Below are positions 48,101 through 60,099 of a DNA stretch of 60,978 nt, in pieces. The position numbers and the translations under genes are program-made. Each line of letters starts with the position of its first letter. Positions within the stretch are counted from its first letter, which is position 1. The DNA comes from Tetmemena sp. SeJ-2015 (taxonomy: Eukaryota > Ciliophora > Spirotrichea > Sporadotrichida > Oxytrichidae), in contig JAJKFJ010022191.1 of NCBI GenBank assembly GCA_027382625.1, positions 1 through 60,978 on the forward strand, given 5' to 3'. A model generated the notes under the pieces. It was not told the DNA's origin, ran no database searches, and worked only from the letters and a program-made list of their open reading frames with translations.

Positions 48101-48823
48101 AAATTACTACAATACAATGCATTTGCGTTGAACTCTCCAGATTTCCTATTTGATTGCGCATCTCCACTTAGTATATTTTGATAATGGACAGGGTCAAAGA
48201 GGAAAACCAGCGTCTCCTCCACATAAACTTCGTCATCACTATTTTTCCTACCGTTAGATTTCTGCGGGGACATTCGCTGTGTGTTCTATGCCAATTGATA
48301 TACATTCACATTAAGTAGCTCATCTATAAAAGCTCATTGATTCAAAATGGTCTTACTCAGGGCTTTAGAGTCGAGCAACTACACTTGATTCTCTGAGTAA
48401 TAATTGCTATTTGTCTTTAGATTCTAACTCAACTGATTTGGTCTCGTGTCACTTGTGTCTTTCATTTCAAGTGCTTCGTCCCCGAAGGAATCATTCTTCA
48501 GATCCGGCCTCTACAGAAAATTAAGATTACTTATGAAGGTCAAAATGTTAAGTCAGAGACAATATCTTAATCTAAGCACTTACTGGAGTTCCCACTTGAG
48601 AGGATGAAGCTGATTCAGAGAGGCCCGAGGTGACAGGTGCTTCAAAAGGCATGAGTGCGGATGTATTCAGACCAATTGAAAAGGAAGCCATCGAGGACTT
48701 ATTCGTGCTAGAATCATAACTCATCATTTCCTCGCTCTCGATGTGGTAGGTGCTTGCGTTATTGTTATTCTGAGAATTGCCGTCATCTGAGCCCGCAGAT
48801 TGCGTAATAGAGTTGGATTACAT
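45150..48823 (-). CDS. PP4 regulatory subunit 1 (PPP4R1-like) HEAT-repeat protein
   Basis: HEAT-repeat scaffold that targets protein phosphatase 4. Start ATG 48823 (MQSNSITQSAGSDDGNSQNN). The long HEAT region has KVRRTLAFSLHEIAKILGPE, NFPAVLLTLGS, SSKWVKMAAFQFLGPFIASY, VRIEAARAAKNLALKFHGIE, FYLRQTFIQICSSLMHEQ and VRLALAEMLREHY; the phrase KVRRTLAFS-HE-A-ILG is shared with animal PPP4R1. The N-terminal 200 residues are S/N-rich. After the last repeat (about 45970) comes a long E/Q-rich tail (DEKMEDSEEKQQESSLQQ, QSLSLEDAQSKLLQEQQQ) to TGA 45150-45152, coded largely by UAA/UAG. Introns or IESs near 46045-46075, 47020-47060, 47540-47560, 47640-47680, 48085-48140 and 48500-48590. Confidence 0.87.
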
Positions 48824-48959
48824 GTTTATTTTCTTCGGCCTTACTAATAATATCAAATTATTTATTATTTTAGTGTGAATTATAATAATTATTTATAAAG
48901 AGCACTTAAGTTTGCAAGAAAGCACACTAGTAATTTCTAAGATTTGCAATTCTACTCCT

Positions 48960-49109
48960 TCAACTACATACTTCAGAATTAGCCATGCAGTCGAGCAAGG
49001 AACGATCAGATTCGAGGCCCAATGCTTCGATTGACTTCTCATAGGATTTCTATAACTCTTAACAATAGCGTTAGCGACCACCTCAATAACTAGGCTTCTT
49101 TGCATCCAT
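48960..49109 (-). CDS. Small ORF, possible short cysteine-containing protein
   Basis: Start ATG 49109 (MDAKKPSY) breaks at a TGA. Downstream the frame RYCQELQKSYEKSIEALGLE then SDRSLLDCMANSEVCS to TGA 48960-48962 is coding-like, with UAR glutamines. An overlapping frame from ATG 49105 is open too (MQRSLVIEVVANAIVKSYRN). A short insert between the two parts is likely but I found no clean pointer. The three cysteines and size recall small mitochondrial cysteine proteins, but spacing does not fit CX9C. Low confidence. Confidence 0.35.
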
Positions 49110-49224
49110 AACTCAATCGATTTTCGGAAGTGGAAACTCTAGCAAAAAATAGAAGTGCAATGTGTGCTATAGTACATTTATTTTTAGCAAGTAGAGCTCA
49201 AATAATCTAAACAGATCCTAGCAA

Positions 49225-50824
49225 ATGGATTAGAGCTACAGCGGAAATAACACATCAGGATATTCTACTGGCAATATGAGATCGAACACACAAGGCCCAT
49301 CCAATCGCTTAACTTCACCTCAAGAAGCTGGGATTAAAAAAGCTCTATTTTAATTTAAGTTTATGCTATGAGGGAGATCAATGATACCTATCTTTTTGGA
49401 TCTTGGCTTCAAGAATTCCACGATTCAGAAAGTGAATGACGAGACTACGGCCTCAGAAGTAATAAAGAACCTCAGGCAAAAGTACTTGGGTGGAGTGACT
49501 ATTCCCAACACCAGCAGTCATAATAAACTTGCATTAGCTTTATAATTGAATTTTTGTCAAAAGGTATCTCATTTTACATCGCTTAGCTACTCAAGCAGCT
49601 CCGAAAGAAATTAACCAGGTAATTTACTCAAGCTTAAATAAATTGCTAGACTTCCGTAAGAATACCTCTCTGGGATCAAGTAACAGTGCAGGTAACTAGC
49701 CTTCGAATGGGCAAGGAGTATCTCCACTCAACACTTCCATGAACAGCCAAGGGTCTAACAGCGGGGGTGGGTTCAGCAAAGGCTAGTACTTTTCTGGGCA
49801 GAATTCAACGCACCACACTCCCTATAGCAGGCAAGACACCTACCTCGATGAGTATGGGCTCTTCATGATAAACACCAGGGCACAAGATCCCCTACTCTTC
49901 GTGAGGAAGCTCCTCCCTCACGACTTAATTCAGAGGTATTATTTAATTTCTTATCGCACTTACTTCTCTCTACAGAATTTACTTCAAGGCACTTGAGATG
50001 TTTAATAAAGATGGGCCTGAGAGGTTTAAGATAGTCTTCTAGCGAAATGGAGACATAGAATAGTTCATCCGCTCTAGGGCAGGCAACCACTTGGGAGTCT
50101 CTCAATTCGATGAGGAAAATCACGTTGTCACTTCTTTGGGCAAGAGCATAATCAACAACAGTAATTAAATTTAATGAGATGACTACTTTTTTAGAAACTT
50201 ATGAGAGAAAGGGGAAGCTGTATAAGAAGAGTTAGACATCAGATAAATTCAAGGAGAGGCAGTTTGTGCTTGATAAGGATCAGCTATTCTATTACAAGAG
50301 TGAAAAGTAGAGTAAGTGCTCCTCTCCTCTCCACATTTTTTTCCTTTTTCCTTCTCCTTTTTTTTTCTTCTTTAGAGTTAATAGATTGTTATTATAGAGG
50401 GCAAAAACTTCAACCTCATTATGCTGAGCAGCACTCAGCTTTCCAAAATTCAATCACCTCCTAATTCAAAGTACAAGTATTGCTTTGAGATCGCCACCTA
50501 AAACAGAAAGTACATCCTGGCTACGAAGTCTGAGTACGATCTCACATAATGGATCTACGCCATCCAGGGACAGATCCGTCTCTCTTGGGACAATAAATGT
50601 ATAGCTGATGTTAACTTGGAGATCTTAGAGAGGGAAAAGCAAATTAAAGATAACACTTTTCGAAGATGATTATATTCTTATGTTTAATTGCGAAACAGGA
50701 TATGGAAGTTGTAAAGCACATTTTCAATCCAAAGAACGTAATCTACAATCCTATTCAGCCGATTCTACTCGACTTCATTTAAAAGAGAAAATTTAGAAGG
50801 TAAAATTTCACTAATCCTAATTGA
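49225..50824 (+). CDS. RA-PH tandem domain signalling adaptor
   Basis: Start ATG 49225 (MDQSYSGNNTSGYSTGNMRS). After an insert near 49350-49385 comes a Ras-association-like (ubiquitin fold) part: FLDLGFKNSTIQKVNDETTA, SEVIKNLRQKYLGGV, later YGLFMINTRAQDPLLFVRKL. A PH domain follows: MREKGKLYKKSQTSDKFKER, QFVLDKDQLFYYKSE, VIIEGKNFNLIMLSSTQL, YKYCFEIATQNRKYILATKS, EYDLTQWIYAIQGQI with the terminal-helix tryptophan. Order and spacing resemble the RA-PH unit of the GRB7/10/14 and MRL (RIAM, lamellipodin) families; no SH2 domain was seen. Introns or IESs near 49500-49560, 49625-49650, 49935-49975, 50160-50195, 50310-50395 and 50645-50700. Probably links a small GTPase to membrane phosphoinositides; partner unknown. 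Confidence 0.75.
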
Positions 50825-50954
50825 ATGGACAAAGTAAGAATAAATTAGGATTATTTGCCTTTTGGCAGTATCAAGTTATATAAACTTAGTCAATCCTTTT
50901 TAAAAGTAGAATTATATTTAGTTCTCTAGTTTAGTTAAATATTGTTATAATAAA

Positions 50955-51956
50955 ATGAAGCTTCGCTGGGATCCACGCTATACAAGTGCTTCAGCCATTC
51001 TCCTCGCAGTCTCTACAGTCTCCCTGGTTTTCAATAACATTAATGCTATCAGGAACTCGAATAGATCTCCTTCAGAAATTAGTAAATTTTTCATTAGCAA
51101 TTATAAATGCTAGCACTTGAAGTTCAACTTGCCATACCTATGGTGATCATAAATTAAATAAGTAATTCCATTAATCTACTTGAATCACTTTCCTTTGGAA
51201 TACACTAAACCTTATCTCACTTGAGCAGATTTAGTCAAATAACCAAAAGTAAAGCGCAAATACTTCAGTCATCACAAAAACACCTATCTTCCTAAACCAG
51301 AAGCAATTCAATTGCTTTAAAGCGGCTCAGTATCTCGCAATTTCCAATATCATTCTGACCTTATCTGCTCTGTTCAATAAAGTATTTCTAATGAAAGATT
51401 TTTATATGTTTTGTTCATGAAATTGACATACAAAAATCTGATTGAAAATAATGACGAGACCATCTCAGTGAGTGACTATCTCAACATCAACTTTTGTAAA
51501 TCTTAGAAGTGTGTGTGAAATGAATAATTCATCACAGCTGGAAATTCTGATTAAATAGTAGAGATAATCTCCACAAATTTACTTGGCCTCGTGGTGAGTT
51601 CAGTATTCCTCTGGGAGTGCCAAACTCACTGGAGCCAGGTTATTTAAATATTCATCCCTGCTGAAAATGTTACTCTCAAGCCCTCTGGCCAATCAGAACA
51701 GCTCTCCTACTCTGACAACCCTAACCAGCTTTAATCCACAGAACACATCAGAGAAGTGTATAATGAAATTATAGAATATATAATTTGCTAATTTTTTGCA
51801 GAGGAGATGATGACAAAAATACAAAAAATAAGAATAAGAAGAACAAAAACTAATCTCTTCTGAATGACTTATTTTTTAAATATGGGATTTTTATTTTGCT
51901 AATCTCCAGAGTATAACTCATACGTGATGGACTTGACCCAGTTCCTAAAAGATTGA
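50955..51956 (+). CDS. Probable secreted or ER membrane protein, unknown
   Basis: Start ATG 50955: MKLRWDPRYTSASAILLAVS followed by TVSLVFNNINA, a signal peptide or N-terminal anchor. Later coding-like segments are YFSHHKNTYLPKPEAIQLLQ, SDYLNINFCKSQKCV and a hydrophobic stretch LLGLVVSSVFLWECQTHWS, then FIPAENVTLKPSGQSEQLSY and a lysine-rich end. The frames are broken at about 51100-51240, 51515-51540 and 51780-51890, so exon joins are unresolved. Possible end at TGA 51954-51956 (MDLTQFLKD). No family recognised. Confidence 0.45.
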
Positions 51957-52357
51957 CTAACTTGAAGAAATAACTATTTAGAAACAAGCTTTCATATAGT
52001 AAGAAGAAACAACTCTTATAATAGCAGAGTAATCAATATCTAACCCCAACTATGGAAATCTAAAAATGAAGTAGATGGGATGATTTGATACTTATATTTT
52101 TCTCAATTATGAAATAACTTACCTATTCTATACTTATCTCAAATAATAAATTATAAATATGACAAATAGAAATATATGCATTTATTTTTATTATCAGGCT
52201 TGACAGCCCAATTTATTACTCAAATATGAAAGAAACAACACACAAAGTAATCTCTAATATTTTATTTGAAACTCATTCAATCACCATCCATCCTACCCTA
52301 AAGATTAGAAAAATTTTTAAATTGAAAAAGTAAGTAAAGAAAATATAAAATCAAGCG
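51957..52357. other. AT-rich intergenic spacer
   Basis: Nothing recognisable on either strand. Confidence 0.5.
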
Positions 52358-54824
52358 ATGGATTCAAACTTAAATCACGAATTGAACTTTACAACGGGCC
52401 AAATTGACTTATAAGAGTTAAATGCTCTGATGAGAGACAAGCGCAGGAAAGCGAGAAAGAAGCCACCAAGTATGATGTCGATAGGGAAACCCAAGCAAAG
52501 GCTTAAAACGTGTAGCACCTAGCTCAGATGCCTAAGTTCCTACCGCTTTTTACTAAAAAGATCAAGGACCCTAAGGCTTTGAAGAAACAGACTAATTCTC
52601 ATAATCTAGACTTCACCAAGAATTGGACTATAAGCTTCATTGTATTTTTAATTAGGGGAAGGATGGAGAATCGTTTAAACTTGAATAAGAGGAGCTATAA
52701 CAATAATTGCGGTAAGAGCGGAATACAAGTAGTCAACTGCAAAGAGAGCAGATTTAAAACTCAATACATATTCAACCACCCGCATAGACAGTCCAGCAGT
52801 TTCTGGATCCCTCTCTCATATAGCAAACTGCTTCTATTACTTAGCCTCTACCTTAGCCTTAGCTAAACCAGCAACTTGAAAATTATGGCAGTATAATTTA
52901 AGATTTTTAAACTTCTCAAGAAGAGATAGAACTCTAAATCGCCCAAATAGAATACGATTAAGTACGGACTGTAAGAGTCGAACATACAAAGCACTCCAAT
53001 GAAGAACTAGTCTGAGTACATCCAAAGAGTGAATGCTTTCTAGAGTGAGAACACACATCTAAGGCAAGAGATGGAGCAACGAAGAAATGAATATGAGAGG
53101 GTCAACTATAAATACGCTAAAGCTAAGTCGCACTTTATAGAGATAATGAGAGAGCTGCATCGATTAAAAGCCATTTTTTTATTGAAATCTTGCAAATTTT
53201 TTAGATTCAGGAATGAGTTCAATGACCAATACTCCATGAGAAGCAAGCTCTATAAGGTGTAAGATGTGACTCTCTAGATTCAAAGACTACTCAAAATAAA
53301 AGACTCGCAGATAAAGACGGAGGAGAAGATGCTGCAGCATTTTCAAAGCGCCTCAAGCAAGCTATTTGAATCTGAGTCTCCTACCACTATGCGTAAGATA
53401 AGAGAGATGAGAAGAAGCAGTATCAAAGTCAAGGCTCTCAATCAATTTCAAATAGGCATCATGCTAAAAAGCACTTGTTTCCTGCACAAAGGAGAGCCAG
53501 GGGCTACCAGAGTGATGCAAATTAATGGTCTCAGGTGCATCGTCTAATATGAGATCAACAAGCGTAAGGCAGAGTGCTAATTATCTTATTAATTTCATTT
53601 TGCTTGGTAAGAATCTTTCCTTAAGCTAGCCACACTCCATTCACTCATCTGTTTCCAGCCATCACAGAAAGATTTCAACCCTGGGTTGAAATTTCTAAAC
53701 TTCAATTCACTACTGTGGGTGGCGAGTTAAAGCTTATTTTGCACAAGGGCAAAGTGCAAGATCTCTGGATCGAGAAAAATGAAGATGACATTTACTACAA
53801 GACTTCTATAAAATCCATCTTTAATATTTCTTAAGACTCCAAATACCCTAGTGAAGTACGTTTCTGGATCACCTTTCAGGATTCAAACCGTTAGCGTTAG
53901 TTTCAACGCCTAGAAAGAGCAAATGAGTTTCTTCATCTAAGATAAGGAATTCACTCGTTCCCTTTGTGAATTAGATGTTCACGAGGATAAGCTTTTCAAA
54001 GATGTCATTCATTATAATTCAAAGAGAAAAATATTCCCATTTTCTTATTCCAGCCAACACACCGAACAAGATAGCTGCAGATGATTGGGTATCTCAGAGT
54101 CACTACAGACATGTGCTCATTCAGAAGGTGATAGGCAAATACTTTAAGAAGAAGGTGCAAATGTCAGATGCGGATGTACTCGCTAATCAACATCAACAGA
54201 TTTTCCCAAACTCTCCACTGATCATCAACAAGAAACTATACGCAACCTATATAAATAGTTATGAGGATTATGAAACACTTGAACAAGTTTGCAAAGCTGA
54301 CTATGTACGACAAAGAACAGAGAGGAGTTAAGTTCAGGAAGAGCACCTTCATAGGCTGTAGAGTTCCGATATCCATCCTTGGAGGTTTCAGCTCCATGAC
54401 TATGAAAGGAAATTATGATAAATTTCCTTATAAAATAGTGAAAGGTAAGGGAGGAGGAGGGTCCCCAACTGCGATGGGAAATACAGGCAGAAGGGAATCT
54501 CTAATGAACAACAGCATGACAAGGTAGGCTGCTTTCTTCCAGAGCAGCTTTGAGAAGATGAAGGATGCAGTCATGAGTTACATCAACAAGAAAAAAGAGA
54601 CGGAGAAGTCACAGCTTCTTAATAATAAGAACAAAGATAGCCCTAACTCAAACAGAGCAGGTGTTAATATCAATCCCATAGACTTTGTGAAGTCTAAGAG
54701 GAGCTCTAACTCTCCAAGCAACGTAAATTCATAAGGGAAGCTTTCATCAGTAAGCGGTCGGAAGCCTAGCAATTCTCCAACTAAGAAGAAGGGAAATCAT
54801 AGAATATCTTGCTCATTTATCTGA
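52358..54824 (+). CDS. Coiled-coil protein with ordered C-terminal half, unknown
   Basis: Start ATG 52358 (MDSNLNHELNFTTGQIDLQE), stop TGA 54822-54824 (RISCSFI). N-terminal basic patch (MRDKRRKARKKPPSMMSIGK). The coiled-coil middle uses many UAR glutamines (LEQEELQQQLRQERNTSSQL, QDFQTSQEEIELQIAQIEYD, RRNEYERVNYKYAKAKSHFI). From about 53660 a beta-rich segment appears (VEISKLQFTTVGGELKLILH, VRFWITFQDSNRQRQFQR) that could be a PH-like fold. Then SHYRHVLIQKVIGKYFKKKV, YINSYEDYETLEQ, KFAKLTMYDKEQRGVKFRKS and a glycine/serine-rich basic tail (SNRAGVNINPIDFVKSKRSS). Inserts near 52620-52660, 53175-53205, 53550-53660, 53935-54060 and 54275-54300 are unresolved. Possibly two genes. Confidence 0.5.
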
Positions 54825-54835
54825 ATTGAAATTAC

Positions 54836-55473
54836 ATGGATGTCGACAGCAGCCCGAATTAGATGGATCAAATCATGCAGTTGATCTACGCTAACTCTAT
54901 GTATGTGACTATTCACTTTGAGCTGTACAGAACAACTGAAGAAGATAACCCTATCTACATTGAGTTAGTTCTTCATATATTTAAGTTTTAATAGTTCACA
55001 ACACGGATGATGACAGCTTGATTTTGCTGATAGTGAGTGACACCACAGAGTACAAAGTACAAGAGGTGAGTCTTGCTAAGTTAGACTGTCTCGAGTGGCA
55101 TCTTTATAATCTCTCATCCTTTTGAATTTATTATCTTTTGAAGGAAAGGATAGGGAACAGCTCTGAAAAGATCCTGGGCCAAGTAGAGTCGATCTTCCGC
55201 TCTTTGGAATTCCTGCAAATGATCTTTCAAATCCTCTCGAGGAAGCAGGAGGAAATACAGCAGCTCAAAGCTAATGAGCTATATGTGCCACTTGGCAAGA
55301 AGGGCACCTAAGACATGATGCTGCCCTCAGTAGGAAACTAGCAAAGTCAAACTCAGTAGCACTCACACAATAACAGTGCTCTAGGGCAGAGTCAGTTTGC
55401 ACCAAGTTAAGGTAGCGAACATCTTTAACACAAAGAGTTCAAAGCTGGTGGTCATATCATTCTTATCAATTGA
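54836..55473 (+). CDS. Small protein with globular head and coiled coil, unknown
   Basis: Start ATG 54836 (MDVDSSPNQMDQIMQLIYAN), stop TGA 55471-55473. The beta-rich head (MYVTIHFELYRTTEEDNPIY, DDDSLILLIVSDTTEYKVQ) is followed by a helix (EFLQMIFQILSRKQEEIQQL) and an N/Q/S-rich tail. IES pointer TAGTTC (54966-54997); an intron or IES near 55065-55142. The head-plus-coil layout recalls XRCC4-superfamily proteins, but I see no diagnostic motif, so function is left open. Confidence 0.6.
54966..54997. other. IES, pointer TAGTTC
   Basis: TAGTTC at 54966-54971 and 54992-54997. Removal of 26 nt gives NPIYIELVHNTDDDSLILL. Confidence 0.82.
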
Positions 55474-56182
55474 TAGATGTTTTTATCTTTAATTTCTTTA
55501 GAACCAATTTAGATAAATATGGAGCAAAAATATGAATAGAAGTAAGAAGCAAATTATTTCAATCACTCCAGTGAAAAGGTTTAAAAAGAATTTCAGCTAC
55601 TTTTGATTTTTACTTTTATCGGAAGGCATTCACTTCCTTTTAAATAAAATCCATTCTCCTCCTAATTAATTAAAGTGTTTATTTATTAATTTTCGAATTT
55701 CAGTTATTTATTTAATTATGAGGATGATGATTAGCAAAGCAATTAAAACTCTGTGGTTATCACAACTTCTACTAATTAAAGTATTCGCATTTCATTAGAA
55801 AATCCAATAAATTGATTAGGATGAGTCGCACTCATTATTGAGGCAATAATTCTATAATAAGAATAGATATTTATTAACATATAAGTTATAAACTTTACAC
55901 ATTTAACAAAAAACTTGCAATTGCTCCAGAAGGGTTTGTATTTTCCAAAAAATTAGAGGATCTCGATCATTAACATAGAAATCAAATTGAATCTTAAACG
56001 AAAATGTCAAATAAATGAGATTACATTAGATTAGCAGAATTAAACTCCCCGCTTAGGGTATATATATATAATAGGTTTTTATATCACCTCCTAAAACACG
56101 ATCATAACTGGTGTGACCTGTCCCTGATGCCACGTGCCAACCCATGACGCAAATAAATGAGAATGTGCAGTTGAATAATTTT
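55474..56182. other. AT-rich intergenic spacer before ammonium transporter
   Basis: Strongly AT-rich, with a short (TA)n run near 56060-56071; no ORF or RNA gene recognised. Confidence 0.5.
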
Positions 56183-58601
56183 ATGTCTACAGATGGCTAG
56201 TATTCAGACTATGTGGATACCACGGACGAGCAAGTCAACGGGCTGTGGGTTCTCATTTCGGCCGCCTTCATTTTATTTATGCAAGCTGGCACTGGACTTT
56301 TCAACGCTGGTAGTACGCAAAAGAAACATCAATAAACTTTAAATAAGAAGTAATTTTTCAAAGAAAAACCTCCACAGTGTGTTAGTGATCAAGCTTTTTG
56401 AAGCATGCTTAGGAGTTCTAGGCTTTTGGCTGATTGGATATGGTATTGCTTTTGGAAATGTAGGAAAATTCTTGGGTAAGAGTACTGACTACTATGCTTC
56501 GAAAGGATTCGAAAATCAGCCTGAAGATAACTACGCCTTATTCACAAATACATATGAAAAAAAGTAGATCTTATAATGCATATTCATGTTCCAAGTGGCA
56601 TTTTCAATTGCCTCCACTACTATGATTAAATTAAAATGCAGTAAATATAATTTCAGGGAGTATGGCTGAGAGGGCTTAGCTACCTTAGTAAATCCTTTTC
56701 ACTTTCTTTCAGCAGTCCTTCATTTACGCGACAGTAATCGGCTGGGTGTGGGGCGGAGGCTGGCTTGCTTAAAACGGATATCATGATTTTGCGGGAAGTG
56801 GCTGCATCCATGTTTTAGGAGGCACCTGTGGCTTTGTGGGGAGCATACTCTTGGGTCCACGTATTAATAAATTTAAGAAGACGTAGTAGTCACACAATAA
56901 TAATGGAAAATAGCAACTTAAAACCAAGAGCTTAAAATAAAAAACAAGGCTTGACGATACTCTTTAAGTCAAACCCATCATAAAATTTTAGTAGTAAGGA
57001 TAAAAATTCTAATCTATCCATAACTTTGAATATTTTATATCATAGATTTGGAATCGAATGAAAGCGAAAAGCAAGCGAAAAGGATTTGGAAAGCAAACTT
57101 AATGAATAAAAACTCTAAGTTACTAGATTTTTCCTCAGGCTAGGCTTTCGAAGTTGTGAAGAGCTTGAAGGAAAAGCGACGAGCTAAATTTCAAAAATGG
57201 GTTTAGAATACAAAGATAGACCTCACTCCGAGTAACCCAGGCTACACCTTCATCGGTACTTTCATAAATTGGATTGGCTGGCTATTCTTCAACGCAGGCA
57301 GCACACTTTCCATGCAAACAACTCGAGCTCATGGGCCCTCCAAAATTATGTTCAACACCTTACTTGCTTCATTTAAAACGTTTTACAATAGAAGTAAATC
57401 ATCAATCTCAGGGTTGGTGGTTGTATGGTTGAAACCTCATGTGATGAAGACATACCGTAAGACTTACTAATACGACGTCGGTTAATTTTGCAATGGAATT
57501 TGTGCAGGGCTCATAGGTATTACAGCTCCTTGTGATTGCGTGGAGCCCTGGGGAGCCATAGCAATCGGCTTTGGAGCAGGCCTCTTTTTCATAATGCCTA
57601 TTTTTTTATAATGGGGAGTTGGATCCTTGATAAGTTATAGATCGACGACCCAGTGGATGCAATACCAGGCCATTATTTTGCGGGTATTTGGGGAGTTCTA
57701 TCTGTAGGCATATTTGACGCTCATCAAGGTTTGGTAAGCACTAGTTCTGAGAAATTGATCTACCTCAAGTGGCAAATTTTAGGACTTTTATCGATTATGG
57801 CCTGGTCAGGTTCACTCAGTTTTCTGTAAACTCCTCCTTATTAAATGCTGTTACTTCCCATTATAACTTTTGATTAAGCAGGTTTATTTCATCTCTGCTA
57901 AGGCTCTTGGGCGACTTAGGGTGCATCCTGTTGTAGAGATAATTGGATTAGATCGGGCATACTTTGGAGGTCTCAGTAAGAAGGATCTTCTAATGCTAGA
58001 GTAAATTTACGATAAGGATTTGGCTAAAGAGCTGAGAGACTTCTACCTTCAACTAAGTATCAACTAGTAGAAGTCTATTATAACCTAATCTTTTATCTGT
58101 ATATTTAAGGGCCAGCTCGGCGAGAAAGAATACAAGAATGCAAGTCCTCCAAGCTCTAGAGATTCGAGTAATTATGGCGAACTGAACCAGAGTCCAGATA
58201 ATCCATAGAAGAGATCTATCTAAAAACCTAAGTTAGCTTTCTAATTAGATATTATAACCTTCATTCTTAAACTGATATTCTTGAACAAGCAAAGTAAGAG
58301 CGCCAGTCAAATGGATGACTCACTCTACAACTCCTCTCGCAAACTAAGCACTAATCTTTACCCACCAGGAAGCACAAAGCTCTCCCCTTCTCAAATGGGT
58401 AGAGCTGCCCTCTCCAGTGAGCGTCGACTTAGCTCAATCATCCATTCAACCAAGCATATTTTGCGCTTTGAGCGTTCAAGCTAGAGGCCTTATGAGCAAG
58501 AAAGCCCTCTCTAGTCGGATTTTAACATGAAGAACAGCAATTTTCCAATCGACGAGGAGGAATTTGACATCAGCTAATCTATCAAAGAACTCCACAAATG
58601 A
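56183..58601 (+). CDS. Ammonium transporter (Amt/Mep/Rh family), copy 1
   Basis: Membrane channel for ammonium/ammonia. Start ATG 56183 (MSTDGQYSDYVDTTDEQVNG), then LISAAFILFMQAGTGLFNAG, intron 56313-56385, and MIKLFEACLGVLGFWLIGYG. Core: STTMISGSMAERAQLP (after removal of a 25-nt IES), GWVWGGGWLAQNGYHDFAGS with the first pore histidine, HVLGGTCGFVGSILLGPR, INWIGWLFFNAGSTL, IDDPVDAIPGHYFAGIWGVL with the second pore histidine. Unusual is the long polar loop after GPRINKFKK (about 56880-57210, Q/N/K-rich): normally about 15 residues, here probably over 80. A further IES or intron is likely near 57045, 57395-57415, 57615-57625 and 57830-57890. The C-terminal cytoplasmic tail is long and S-rich (SKSASQMDDSLYNSSRKLST). 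Stop TGA 58599-58601. Confidence 0.93.
56625..56652. other. IES in ammonium transporter 1, pointer ATT
   Basis: ATT at 56625-56627 and 56650-56652. Removal of 25 nt recreates STTMISGSMAERAQL, the family motif. A 16-nt GT-AG reading of the same stretch leaves foreign residues (KLKCR), so the IES is preferred. Confidence 0.82.
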
Positions 58602-59830
58602 GAACAGTTAGCTTTTCAATTGATAAAAATTCTTGGTAAACAACTTAGCAGCATTCCACTATATAAGCAACTATTCTCCTATTATAGTTACAAATGATAA
58701 GAAATATCAGAGCATCTAGCTGCCTATTCTACTATAAATAAATAAAGATTTAGCATTCCTCTATTCATTATAGCATGATCTGTAAAAATAATTAGAAAGA
58801 TTTTCAATTTTACTGCAAATAAATTCATGATAAAATTTTAAGAATTACTTCTAGTACCTATTATCTTTCTTGAATTAATTTTATTATCAGTCATAATGAA
58901 ATCGAGAATTGACGATTTTAAAATTATTCCTTATTTATATCCTTACTACCAATAATTCCACTATCTCTATTAGGCCTAAAAGAATTTACAATTTATTTTC
59001 CTAATTTCCTATGCGATTATTAAATCATATCTGCTCTAAATTAAGTAGTGTTTAGAATTATTATAATTTGTTAGAATAGTGAGTGCTGATGGAAGTTCCA
59101 ATTCCAAAGTAATTAATTATTTTTTAATAGAATACGAAATCACTTTGAAAAAGTTGCAGACACGATCTAAATAATCTTAGCCTCTCTGTCTTAAAGTAAT
59201 TAAAAATGATTCTCGATCGTGGTTTGTTGATGATGAATGATTTTTTTGAAAATAATTTTTGAATGAAATCTTCTTATCTTTATTCAATAATGAAAATCTG
59301 TTGTAGTGGTAACATGGTCTCTTGCCACCAACTTACTCAGTACTAAAATTAGCCCCGGATGCTTTAATTTAAATTTTAAACTTAAAAATATTGTTCTGTA
59401 GAAAATTTAGTATAAGGCGTTGTTCATTTTAAAATGCTTATAAAATTTGACAGTGCAGGAAAGGAATATAAGAAACTCATTTTAATTTTTTAATTAGAAA
59501 TAGAGCAAGGCACAGAAGTTCATGAGGAGAAATTGTTATTTCAATTGCCTTTAAAGTTGTATCTCCTCATTTATTGCTTTAATTAAGTTCCTCTACAATA
59601 AATAATAATCTAAGCAACTTATCCACCGATACACTCTGCACGTATCTTATTTTTCATTAGTGGAAATATTAGAGGTGTTTTTAAGTTACAAAATATACGA
59701 CTAAGTTTTTGGTCTGTATTATCTATTAAGAGTTTTTAAAAAGTGATTCCTCTTTTAATTGAGAAAGCACCACATTTACTGAATTATATACTGAAATATT
59801 ACAAAAGAGTGTGTGATTATAATTATTTTG
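58602..59830. other. AT-rich intergenic spacer between ammonium transporter copies
   Basis: Very AT-rich, no conserved ORF, tRNA or telomere-type repeat seen. The last bases before 59831 resemble those before copy 1. Confidence 0.55.
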
Positions 59831-60099
59831 ATGTCTAATGATGGCTAGTATTCTAACTATGTGGATACCACGGATGAGTAAGTTAACGAGCTGTGGATCC
59901 TCATATCGGCAGCCTTCATTTTATTTATGTAAGCAGGCACTGGGCTTGTCAATGCCGGAAGTACGCAAAAGATATTTTAAGAATTAAATATAATAATTTC
60001 ATTTATCCTAAAAAAATAAAAGAAAAAAAAATTTTAGTGATAAAGCTATTTGAAGCATGCTTAGGCGTCATAGGCTTTTGGCTTATTGGATATGGCATT
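59831..60099 (+). CDS. Ammonium transporter, copy 2, 5' part (interrupted by TBE-like element)
   Basis: Near-copy of the start of copy 1: MSNDGQYSNYVDTTDEQVNE, LISAAFILFMQAGTGLVNAG, intron 59961-60037 at the same site and phase, then MIKLFEACLGVIGFWLIGYG and I. Coding is unbroken to the ATT at 60097-60099, where the telomere-type repeat begins. In copy 1 the next codons are GCT TTT GGA. The remainder of the gene is presumably beyond the transposon, outside the window. Differences from copy 1 are mainly third-position or conservative, so the copy looks maintained rather than decayed. Confidence 0.85.

Noticed and set aside
45900..48823. Importin-beta as identity of the HEAT-repeat protein
   Set aside because: The repeats match PPP4R1 better (KVRRTLAFS..HE.A.ILG); no importin N-terminal Ran-binding features were seen.
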